A DNA stretch of 9,218 nucleotides. Source: Blastocatellia bacterium. GTDB lineage: Bacteria > Acidobacteriota > Blastocatellia > UBA7656. A program made the position numbers and the translations under genes. Each line of letters begins with the position of its first letter. Position 1 is the stretch's first letter. A model generated the notes under the pieces. That model had not been told where the DNA came from. It did not search any database and was given only the letters and a program-made list of their open reading frames with translations. Positions 1 to 5,836 of the stretch are shown piece after piece. The stretch lies in the NCBI GenBank assembly GCA_022615215.1, contig JAKEHD010000561.1, positions 1 through 9,218 on the forward strand, given 5' to 3'.

Positions 1-59
1 AAAACCGCACGCCGGGATCTGAGCGGGGGCCGGTGGGTAACTGCCGGTCCTACCGCGAT
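1..59 (+). mobile_element. Group II intron, 3' end only (part of domain V plus domain VI)
   Basis: Bases 1-20 match the 3' half of a domain V helix: part of the terminal loop (AAAA), then CCGCA, a two-base CG bulge and CCGGGATC. Bases 23-56 form a domain VI hairpin: GCGG (23-26) pairs with CCGC (53-56), and 27-36 pairs with 41-50 (seven Watson-Crick and three G-T pairs) around a GTAA tetraloop (37-40). An unpaired TA (51-52) interrupts the 3' strand. A52 is eight bases from the inferred 3' end GAT (57-59), the expected place for the branch-point adenosine, and the end fits the intron 3' rule AY. The body of the intron and any reverse transcriptase lie outside the window. The ATG at 58-60 is therefore a coincidence of the splice junction, not a start codon. 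The fold was worked out by hand; upstream domains cannot be seen. Confidence 0.72.
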
Positions 60-96
60 GCTCGCTTCAAACCTTGAAACACAGAGGGAGAGAAAA

Positions 97-1251
97 ATGC
101 CTAAACAAAGCCAGAAACACTTAGCGACAAAAAGAACGTTTTGGACTATCGCTATTTTTTATCTGTTAATTGCGTTCGAGTTTTTCTATATGGCCAGTCC
201 ATTTGCGATATATTTCTACTCGGTATATGGACCGGCATTAAACTTCATCAATAACAATCTTGCATTAGCCTGGTTGAGCAGCGGGTTTCTCCCGCACCTT
301 GTCGTTGAAACATCTTCGGTGTTGTTGACCCTGCATAATGTGGTCGGTGTGGCATTAGTCGTAATCGGCCTTTTGGCATTTTGCCTAGGAGCAGGTCAGG
401 TGTATTACTACAAACTCACACGGAAAGGCGCGGTCACGGGTGGTATATACAACCTTATCCGGCATCCCCAATACGTTTCCCTTGCCATCTGCAGTTTTGG
501 TTTGTTGTTGCTATGGCCTCGGTACATCGTACTCTTATCTTTTATTGCTATGCTCTTTGCCTATTACTTCCTAGCGAAGGTCGAAGAGAGCGAGTGTGAG
601 AAGAAGTTCGGCGAGACTTATATCGCCTATAAGAACAAGACCTCTATGTTTTTGCCATTCCGCATGCCACTGGTAGAGAAATTGCCCGGCCTTCCGAAAT
701 CAGGACCGAAAAGATATGTAGCAATTCTGGCATTGTATGTGGTCACATCCGTGGCTGCGATTGGTCTGGCCAATGGATTGAAGAGTTGGTCGCTGAACAG
801 CTTGTATGCCTTGGAATCCAAAGATGCTGTGTATATTTCTATAACGAAAGTCGAAAAGGATACCTTGGGACACATCGTTAAGACTGCCCTGGCAAATCCC
901 GAAGTGCAAAGCCGACTCAAGAGTAGCGGCGGCGGTGCGAGCACAAAGTATATTAACTACATTCTACCGGTTGACTTGTATGTTTCAGAAATTCCCATGA
1001 GTCCTGTTGAGGGGGCTAGCGGTCATCACTTTCTTCCTGGAAATTACAACAAGAATTCCTACAAAATCATTTTCAATCGAGCGGAATTAAGAGGTGATCA
1101 CGGGATAGAAGGAATGGAGATACTCTTAAACACCGTCAAAAGAATACCCGTTGTTGAAGTTCGGATCGATTTATCCCCCAGCCAAGTAGTTGAAATAAGA
1201 AATCCGCCTGCAACCGTACACTACGAGAATATTCCTGTACCGCTTTACTAG
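97..1251 (+). CDS. Membrane methyltransferase, isoprenylcysteine carboxyl methyltransferase-like, with a C-terminal extension
   Basis: This 384-aa protein starts at ATG 97, behind GAGGGAGAG; the in-frame ATG at 58 overlaps the intron end and lacks a ribosome site. The N-terminal ~190 residues look like the ICMT/PEMT/NnrU-type membrane methyltransferase family: hydrophobic helices near residues 15-40, 85-105 and 128-160, the signature GGIYNLIRHPQY (residues 115-126), and an acidic segment VEESECEKKFGETYIAYK typical of the S-adenosylmethionine-binding end. In this family a methyl group goes from S-adenosylmethionine to a small or lipid-like acceptor at the membrane; the acceptor here is unknown. 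A further hydrophobic helix (YVAILALYVVTSVAAIGLAN) leads into about 150 residues I do not recognise, probably outside the membrane. The TAG stop is formed by the TA target and the first base of the IS630 element, so the natural C terminus may have been longer. The gene is AT-richer than its neighbours (21 of 60 bases G+C at 121-180), suggesting a foreign origin. Confidence 0.8.
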   Translation: MPKQSQKHLATKRTFWTIAIFYLLIAFEFFYMASPFAIYFYSVYGPALNFINNNLALAWLSSGFLPHLVVETSSVLLTLHNVVGVALVVIGLLAFCLGAGQVYYYKLTRKGAVTGGIYNLIRHPQYVSLAICSFGLLLLWPRYIVLLSFIAMLFAYYFLAKVEESECEKKFGETYIAYKNKTSMFLPFRMPLVEKLPGLPKSGPKRYVAILALYVVTSVAAIGLANGLKSWSLNSLYALESKDAVYISITKVEKDTLGHIVKTALANPEVQSRLKSSGGGASTKYINYILPVDLYVSEIPMSPVEGASGHHFLPGNYNKNSYKIIFNRAELRGDHGIEGMEILLNTVKRIPVVEVRIDLSPSQVVEIRNPPATVHYENIPVPLY

Positions 1252-1279
1252 TGCAAAACCAGCAAACCTATTTCGAGAG
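1251..1279 (+). repeat. IS630 terminal inverted repeat, left copy
   Basis: The sequence begins GTGCAAAACCAGCAAACC and pairs with the right copy at 21 of 29 positions. It follows a TA dinucleotide directly and overlaps the last base of the methyltransferase stop codon. Confidence 0.75.
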
Positions 1280-2135
1280 ATGAGAAAGTTGCTCACATCC
1301 ATAGTAACAACAGATTCGCGCGATCAACTCCGCAGCAGTCAACTTGCGTGCTGGTTCTACGACAGCCCGCTTGCCATGTACCCAATGTGGTTCAATCCGA
1401 TTGAGCCAGGGGCTTTTCACAGGCAACCGGCAAATAATGATTAGCACTCCGCCTTCCTGCTTCGCCTGTCGGTCGTCAGAGCGTACCCAGTTACGCGCTT
1501 CGTGGCTCATGTGCCACGAGGCATTGTCTCATACAAGCAGCAGTGCTTTCTTTCCTTCCTGCCGCAGCTTTTCAATTATCCAAACCAGAAATTCGATGGT
1601 TATCGAAGAAACCGGCCTGCCTTGAACGAATCTCAGCCATATTTTTTCAGTGTCTGCTCTCAGCAGCCCATAACAAGCAATTGCCTTCGGATCGGTATCA
1701 GTTTTATCTGCTGTCAACTCCTGAAGGCGAAGTGGCTCGCCCTCGATCCAACTATGAAGAGAGGGTTGGGCCAGCCGCGACCACCAGACTTCATCTGCGT
1801 AGCCAAGCACCCACTCAGGGTGAGACTCGGCCAATCGAATCAGTCGGTCACCCGTCTTTTTTTTCGCACATGCTCCAGGTCAGGGCTTGTGATCCAATCG
1901 CGAGCGCGCTTCCAATTGACTCCCATCCGCCGCAGTGTATCACGTATGGTTTCGTCACTAACAAGTGCCTTTGTCAGACCTTGCTCGAAGCAAACTTCTG
2001 CGACTAATTCAACGTCCACAGCGAACGGGACTTGTCGAAGTCGCGCGGCAAGGTGTGCAGAAGCGCGCGCAAGCTTGCACGCAATGTGGCGCGCTCGTTT
2101 TCAGTCAAAGAACGAACGAAGATCGGCTCTTTCAT
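1268..2135 (-). pseudogene. IS630-family DDE transposase, multiply broken
   Basis: Read on the minus strand it starts MKEPIFVRSLTENERATLRA, the usual opening of this transposase group, at the ATG of 2133-2135. It then jumps at about 2066-2078 to ALLHTLPRDFDKSRSLWTL, so the helix-turn-helix part (roughly 70-80 residues, judged from memory of the family) has been deleted. A one-base loss near 2008-2012 shifts the frame before LVAEVCFEQGLTKALVSDET. Another frame change is needed at an A8 run (1857-1864) to pass from SPDLEHVRKK to TGDRLIRLAESHPEWVLG. A TGA at 1529-1531 replaces the Trp codon of the WDNASWH motif. The three acidic catalytic positions are still readable: D of YADEVWW, D of DNASWH and E of NRIEPHW. 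The gene would move the element by cut-and-paste at TA sites, but it is dead. It ends at TAG 1268-1270, inside the terminal repeat. Confidence 0.88.
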
Positions 2136-2161
2136 ATACTCGATCTTCTCACCCCCACCAG

Positions 2162-2190
2162 CTATTCAAAAAGGTCGGCTGGTTATGCAT
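2162..2190 (-). repeat. IS630 terminal inverted repeat, right copy
   Basis: Read on the minus strand from 2190 it begins ATGCATAACCAGCCGACC and matches the left terminal repeat at 21 of 29 positions. The outermost base and the adjacent target site have drifted (TC where TA is expected). Confidence 0.72.
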
Positions 2191-2192
2191 TC

Positions 2193-2304
2193 TGCACTGC
2201 GGAAGACGCGCAAGGAAGTGCCTATACATATTTTTTCGCTCGGCATTCCGTTAAAAGCACTTTATGAGCCTCAAAGTCGCCGAAATGTAAAATCTTGTAT
2301 CTGA
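2193..2304 (+). other. Possible displaced 3' end of the methyltransferase gene
   Basis: If the IS element (1251-2190) and one TA are removed, the methyltransferase frame reads through the junction as TAT, GCA, CTG and stays open for 37 codons to TGA at 2302-2304, giving ...PVPLY-YALRKTRKEVPIHI and on to RRNVKSCI. An open run of that length is not rare by chance, and PVPLY could equally be the natural end with the IS placed in the TA of an original stop codon. I cannot recognise the extension. Confidence 0.3.
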
Positions 2305-2329
2305 CTGCGTTCTTCCAAACTGCTTCCTG

Positions 2330-2358
2330 TTGACAATCTACAGGTATCTTCATACAAT
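2330..2358 (+). promoter_or_regulatory. Sigma-70-type promoter
   Basis: TTGACA (2330-2335) is a perfect -35 box. After a 17-bp spacer comes TACAAT (2353-2358), one base from the -10 consensus. Transcription would begin near 2365 and run toward the propeller genes, leaving a leader of about 155 bases before ATG 2520. This is the best promoter-like sequence I noticed in the window, and it sits just outside the IS element. In the 2191-2519 stretch I see nothing else apart from the possible methyltransferase tail. Confidence 0.7.
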
Positions 2359-2519
2359 GATTACTCTTGTAGACGATCTAGGAGAAGGCCTGCTTGCGGG
2401 TAAATGGAGATCGGGGAGGGGACGCTCCTGGAACATCTGGCGGCATTGCTCGTTCGCAGGCAGGTTTCTCGCTCCAGTTGTCGCTTTCCGTCTTGAAAAT
2501 CTCAAGTGAGGAAAAGATC

Positions 2520-2832
2520 ATGGGGTCTCTAAATTTCCGCTCAAGAAAAAACCTGCTGAACGACATGTTGCGACTCAGTTTCGCCGTCACCCTCTTTCTG
2601 ATCTGTTGCGCATTTGGGCAGGAGAGTTCCAGGAGAGAGTTGTTTGTAAACGATTTTTCTCCAAACTGGTCGCCTGACGGATCAGTCATTCAATGTCTAC
2701 GACAGCCTGGGCGAAGCATACATGAATGCAGGTCATAAGGAACTGGCGATTCAGAACTACGAGAAGTCGCTACAGTTGAATCCTAAGAATGCCAATGCTG
2801 CTGCGAAGATGAAGGAATTGAGAGGCCAATAA
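2520..2832 (+). pseudogene. Wrecked exported PD40 propeller-TPR gene
   Basis: ATG 2520 follows GTGAGG at a suitable spacing and opens with a signal peptide (basic RSRKNLL, then LSFAVTLFLICCAFG). Mature residues reach FSPNWSPDGS, the start of a PD40 blade (TGG at 2667). Directly after this the frame changes. In the original frame the ORF runs into nonsense and stops at 2738. In the +1 frame, from TCA near 2686, the sequence reads SFNVYDSLGEAYMNAGHKEL and then AIQNYEKSLQLNPKNANAAA to the TAA at 2830-2832, a clear TPR tail. The architecture matches the intact neighbour at 4048-5319 with almost all its propeller and linker missing. I infer an internal deletion that joined one blade to the TPR end out of frame. 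Recombination between propeller repeats is plausible, but the TPR side of the junction is not itself a repeat. The short exported product might still be made. Confidence 0.75.
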
Positions 2833-2861
2833 CCATCATTGTCGGTGAAAGGAAAATATCA

Positions 2862-2936
2862 ATGATGAAAAAGCTGATTGCCTTGTTGAGCATCGGTTGG
2901 GTGGACGGGATACAGGCAAAGGAGGAGTCGCCATGA
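2862..2936 (+). pseudogene. Start-only remnant of a propeller lipoprotein gene (24 codons)
   Basis: ATG ATG at 2862-2867, preceded by AAAGGA, encodes MMKKLIALLSIGWVDG and ends in TGA 2934-2936. The stretch 2848-2893 matches 4034-4079, the ribosome site and first codons of the PD40-TPR lipoprotein gene, at 38 of 46 bases, and all eight differences are transitions. Similarity ends at the codon after LLSI. This is therefore the 5' stub of a lost paralogue. Its stop overlaps the start of the next gene as ATGA (2933-2936), so it could serve as a short leader coupled to translation of that gene. Confidence 0.6.
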
Positions 2937-3913
2937 TTGATAAGACACTATCGGTTGTTCTTTCCGCTCTCTCGTTCATCGGTATGATCGCAATGGCAGG
3001 CTGCCGAGGAGAAGATCGGGGATCGGGTGGAGAACCTTCGGTAACCAATTCTGAGGGAGAGCCACTTGGGAGTGACACCCACCCCGACTGGTCGCCGGAC
3101 GGCGCAAGCATCGCGTTTATCTCCAACCGCGAAGGTGTGCGGGCGGGAAAGGCGATCAACTTCGAGATATACCGCTCGGCGGTGGATGGCTCAGGAGAAC
3201 AGCGCCTTACGTCAAACCAGGACTTCGAAGCCGATCTGGCCTGGTCGCCAGACGGGACGAAGTTACTCTTCAAGTCCTATCGGGACGGGAACGACGAGAT
3301 TTATGTAATGAATTCGGGTGGCGGGAACCAACGCAACCTGTCCAACTCGCCAGCGTCTGATGGAGGCGCCATCTGGTCCCCGGACGGTTCCGCGATTCTC
3401 TTTCATTCAGATCGCAGGGGCGGGGGCGAAAGCCACTTTTACCTTATGAACGCGGATGGCTCTAACGTGCGAACGCTCCCGAACGATCCCGGACCTGGAC
3501 ACTCACCTGATTGGTCGCCTGATGGTTCCCGGATTGCGTTCGTTTCGAGTCGTGACGGGAACGACGAAATCTACGTAATGAACGCGGACGGCTCGAACGT
3601 ACACCGGATTACCACTGACCCTCGCGTGAACGGCTATCCCAAATGGTCGCCCGACGGCAGGACTATCGCTCATACGGTCGGAAGCTTCGAGACCGACAAA
3701 TGGGCGGTTTTCTTCAGCGACGCTGATGGCGGAAACTTGCGACAGGTCATAGAGGGAACCGACAGCGGCAACGTTGCGTGGTCTCCGGACGGGAAGCGAC
3801 TGCTCTTCGGACGTTACAAAAGGTACGGTAAAGACGGCGGCGAGGAAAGCCGGCTTTTCCTCTTCGATCTTGAGAGCCGAAGCGAGACGCGCGTCCTGCA
3901 ACAGAGGCCATGA
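2933..3913 (+). CDS. Six-blade PD40 (WSPDG) beta-propeller lipoprotein
   Basis: The 326-aa product starts at ATG 2933, behind an excellent AAAGGAGGA; in-frame starts further upstream lack such a site. A hydrophobic signal (residues 5-22) ends in a lipobox-like AMAGC, with Cys24 as the likely lipidated residue. Six WSPDG motifs follow, their TGG codons at 3089, 3242, 3374, 3512, 3644 and 3779, each with the usual IAF/LLF strand and, in several blades, EIYVMNADGS. This repeat family (TolB C-terminal-like) forms a six-bladed beta-propeller that usually binds proteins or ligands. There is no catalytic domain and no TPR tail, unlike the downstream paralogue. It probably sits in the periplasm, anchored to a membrane. 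Its start overlaps the 24-codon remnant upstream; 134 bases separate it from the next propeller gene. The partner or ligand is unknown, and TolB itself is unlikely because the TolB N-terminal domain is missing. Confidence 0.85.
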   Translation: MIDKTLSVVLSALSFIGMIAMAGCRGEDRGSGGEPSVTNSEGEPLGSDTHPDWSPDGASIAFISNREGVRAGKAINFEIYRSAVDGSGEQRLTSNQDFEADLAWSPDGTKLLFKSYRDGNDEIYVMNSGGGNQRNLSNSPASDGGAIWSPDGSAILFHSDRRGGGESHFYLMNADGSNVRTLPNDPGPGHSPDWSPDGSRIAFVSSRDGNDEIYVMNADGSNVHRITTDPRVNGYPKWSPDGRTIAHTVGSFETDKWAVFFSDADGGNLRQVIEGTDSGNVAWSPDGKRLLFGRYKRYGKDGGEESRLFLFDLESRSETRVLQQRP

Positions 3914-3961
3914 CGCTCTGTCGACTGGATAGCGTTTACTGTGACACGAGATGGCGTGAAA

Positions 3962-3985
3962 GATTCCCCAATGCGATTGGGAATC
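3962..3985 (+). other. Intergenic hairpin between the two propeller genes
   Basis: GATTCCC, an extra C, then AAT pairs with ATTGGGAATC around a GCG loop, giving a 10-bp stem with one bulged C. It is not followed by a T run, so it is a poor intrinsic terminator. It could be a processing or mRNA-stability element between the two genes. Confidence 0.4.
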
Positions 3986-4047
3986 CTGAGAGAAATTGAA
4001 GCGACATTAGTCAAACTTGAGTCCTGAATACGCAAAGGAGAATATCG

Positions 4048-5319
4048 ATGACGAAAAGACTGGCTGCTTTGTTGAGCATAACCCTTTTTACCATCACAGC
4101 GATTTCCTGTTCATCTGTTGAACAGGACTCATCGCTAAAGGGCCTGAGCGAAGCCCCTGACACTTTCGATTGGAGACCGTCCTGGTCGCCCGACGGAACT
4201 CGAATAGCCTTCTCATCACAAAGGGATGGCAATTACGAGATATACGTCATCAATGCCGATGGTAGCAATCCCGTTCGTTTGACCGATCACGAGGCCGATG
4301 ACTGGCGTCCGAAATGGTCGCCCGATGGGAAGAGAATCGCTTTCTCTTCCGAGCGCGACGGCAATTGGGAGATATATGTGATGAACGCTGACGGCTCGAA
4401 TCAGAAGCGATTGACCGACAGTCCTGCCAGCGAAGAGCGAATGTCATGGTCGCCCGACGGCGCTCGAATAGCCTTCGATTCAGATCGGGACGGCAACAGC
4501 GAAATTTATATCATGAATGCGGACGGCACGAATCCTGTTCGCTTGACCGATAGCCCCGGTTTCGATGGCTATCCTTCCTGGTCGCCCGACGGCGCGAAGA
4601 TAGCCTTCAATTCCGACCGCCACGATGTCAAGGCAGGCGGCAAGGCAAGAGAGATATACGCTATGAATACGGATGGCACGAATCCCGTTCGTTTGACCCA
4701 TAACACGGAAGTGGATCAATCCGCCGATTGGTCGCCCGATGGGACGAAGATAGCTTTCTTTTCCGGCAGAGACGGCGACTCTGAGATATATGTGATGAAT
4801 GCCGACGGGTCCGGTCAGACCCGTTTGACCAATGTGCGCGGCTGGGATTTTATGCCGTCCTGGTCGCCTGATGGAAAGAGAATCGCCTTCGATTCCAGAA
4901 GAGACGGCAGGCGAGGCATCTATGTGATGAATGTCGACGGATCCAATCAAATCAAACTGACCAACACCCTTGTGAGCCAGTTCGTCACCGTCGCGCGTCA
5001 GAGCGGAATCGATACGGCGATCAAGCGTTATCGCGATGCAAAGACCGGGACACCGCAAGAGAGATTTTTCCTGGATTCGGAAGCGGAAGCTCTGGCTTAC
5101 GAGTTTCTCGATAGAGGCAATTCCGTCGATGCGCTCAAGCTCTTCACGTTGAATACGGAAGAGTTCCCAGACTCGGTCAACGCTTACGTCACTCTGGGGA
5201 ATGTCTACACTCAGTTGAAGAAAAAACCGGAAGCGATTCAGGCTTATGAAAAGGCGCTGGTCTTGAACCCCGATAACGCGACGACGGTCTCACAGCTACA
5301 ACAGGCGAGGATAGACTGA
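4048..5319 (+). CDS. PD40 beta-propeller lipoprotein with C-terminal TPR
   Basis: The 423-aa product starts at ATG 4048, behind AAAGGAG. A signal peptide (MTKRLAALLSITLFTITAISC) ends in the lipobox AISC, so Cys21 is probably lipidated. Six WSPDG blades follow (TGG codons at 4183, 4315, 4447, 4579, 4729 and 4861); five are spaced exactly 132 bp and one spacing is 150 bp. Most blades carry EIYVMNADGSN and RLTD. Residues from about 310 form a helical linker (ARQSGIDTAIKRYRDAKTG), then EALAYEFLDRGNSVDALKLF and a TPR unit ending AIQAYEKALVLNPDN. Similar TPR ends occur behind various exported domains in acidobacteria. The propeller and the TPR are both protein-binding folds, so a scaffold or sensor role at the envelope is a reasonable inference; no enzyme motif is visible. 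It follows the shorter propeller gene by 134 bases and precedes the NTF2-like gene by 41. Near-identical DNA repeats make it prone to expansion and deletion. Confidence 0.87.
   Translation: MTKRLAALLSITLFTITAISCSSVEQDSSLKGLSEAPDTFDWRPSWSPDGTRIAFSSQRDGNYEIYVINADGSNPVRLTDHEADDWRPKWSPDGKRIAFSSERDGNWEIYVMNADGSNQKRLTDSPASEERMSWSPDGARIAFDSDRDGNSEIYIMNADGTNPVRLTDSPGFDGYPSWSPDGAKIAFNSDRHDVKAGGKAREIYAMNTDGTNPVRLTHNTEVDQSADWSPDGTKIAFFSGRDGDSEIYVMNADGSGQTRLTNVRGWDFMPSWSPDGKRIAFDSRRDGRRGIYVMNVDGSNQIKLTNTLVSQFVTVARQSGIDTAIKRYRDAKTGTPQERFFLDSEAEALAYEFLDRGNSVDALKLFTLNTEEFPDSVNAYVTLGNVYTQLKKKPEAIQAYEKALVLNPDNATTVSQLQQARID
4183..4992 (+). repeat. Tandem 132-bp propeller-coding repeats
   Basis: TGGTCGCC(C/T)GA recurs at 4183, 4315, 4447, 4579, 4729 and 4861. 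The units also share blocks such as GAGATATATGTGATGAA and CGTTTGACC. The same motif recurs with looser spacing (132-153 bp) in the gene at 2933-3913 and once at 2667 in the pseudogene, so the locus holds thirteen copies in one orientation. Confidence 0.7.
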
Positions 5320-5360
5320 ATGCTTCTATCGGCTGAAGTGCGTGGGAAGAAAGGAGCTAT

Positions 5361-5828
5361 ATGAAAACGTTTGCAATGGCATTGATGCTTCAACTCGCTT
5401 CAAGCGGTTTTTCATTTCAACAGAGCGAAGCCAACATCGCAAAGGAGAAAGAGGCGATTCGCAACATCGTTGAAATGTCTTACATAGATGTTCTGTATTA
5501 CGGCAAAGAGATCGATGACCTCAAGAAGGGGTTCCATCCCGAATTCAACATGTATGTTCTCAGCGGAAACAAGATCGACAAACGGTCATTGGAGCAATGG
5601 ATGGAGCGGCTCGAAGCCGTGCGCGCTCGAAGAGGCGCGACGACGAGTTCGGATGACAAGAATCGCTATAGGCATGAATTCAAGTCGATAGATGTGACCG
5701 ACTACACGGCGGTCGCAAAGATCGAAATCTTTCGTGACGGGAAACTTGAGTACACCGACTACCTTACGCTTTACAAATTCGAAGAGGGCTGGAGAGTGAT
5801 GACCAAGTTCTTCACTCAGCATCGATGA
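5361..5828 (+). CDS. Exported NTF2-like protein, putative lumazine-binding type
   Basis: The 155-aa product starts at ATG 5361, behind AAAGGAG. Residues 1-20 (MKTFAMALMLQLASSGFSFQ) look like a signal peptide without a lipobox. The rest fits the small NTF2-like cone fold of the putative lumazine-binding group: an N-terminal helix (KEAIRNIVEMSYIDVLYYGK), a central FHPEFNMYVLSGNKI, and C-terminal strands KSIDVTDYTAVAKIEIF and DYLTLYKFEEGWRVMTKFF. Members are often annotated only by fold; some bind small molecules, others are enzymes, and no catalytic set is obvious here. It lies 41 bases after the PD40-TPR gene on the same strand and may be co-transcribed with it. A remnant of an ABC permease begins within about 20 bases after its stop. 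Confidence 0.75.
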   Translation: MKTFAMALMLQLASSGFSFQQSEANIAKEKEAIRNIVEMSYIDVLYYGKEIDDLKKGFHPEFNMYVLSGNKIDKRSLEQWMERLEAVRARRGATTSSDDKNRYRHEFKSIDVTDYTAVAKIEIFRDGKLEYTDYLTLYKFEEGWRVMTKFFTQHR

Positions 5829-5836
5829 AGGGGTGA

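Larger units (their letters stand above)
1251..2190 (-). mobile_element. Decayed IS630-family insertion sequence
   Basis: The boundaries come from an imperfect terminal inverted repeat. Bases 1251-1279 match the reverse complement of 2162-2190 at 21 of 29 positions, including CCAGC and CCT cores. The left end is preceded by TA (1249-1250), the dinucleotide target that IS630/Tc1-mariner elements duplicate. The right flank reads TC instead of TA, so that copy has probably mutated. Between the ends lies one minus-strand transposase remnant that fills the element. At 940 bp it is shorter than typical IS630 elements of about 1.1-1.2 kb, which agrees with the internal deletion in the transposase. 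It cannot be autonomous. Confidence 0.82.

Noticed and set aside
58..96. Upstream ATG at 58 as the methyltransferase start
   Set aside because: It overlaps the inferred intron 3' end and has no ribosome site; ATG 97 follows GAGGGAGAG and leads straight into the first membrane segment.
1502..2304. Long plus-strand reading frames across the IS element
   Set aside because: They are antisense to the transposase remnant, have no recognisable protein features and no ribosome sites. Only the segment after 2192 is considered, as a possible displaced gene end.
2394..2519. TTG at 2394 as a start for the wrecked propeller gene
   Set aside because: It would place about 40 charged, non-signal residues ahead of a good signal peptide; ATG 2520 has a suitable ribosome site and the signal at its very N terminus.
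4183..4992. Regular repeats as a CRISPR array
   Set aside because: The 132-bp repeats lie wholly within an open frame and encode propeller blades; there are no short repeats with unique spacers.
4480..5058. 192-codon minus-strand frame with a repetitive product
   Set aside because: Its repeats are simply the antisense of the 132-bp propeller repeats.
4048..5319. TolB of the Tol-Pal system
   Set aside because: Only the WSPDG propeller is shared; the TolB N-terminal domain and neighbouring tol/pal genes are absent, and this protein has a lipobox and a TPR tail.
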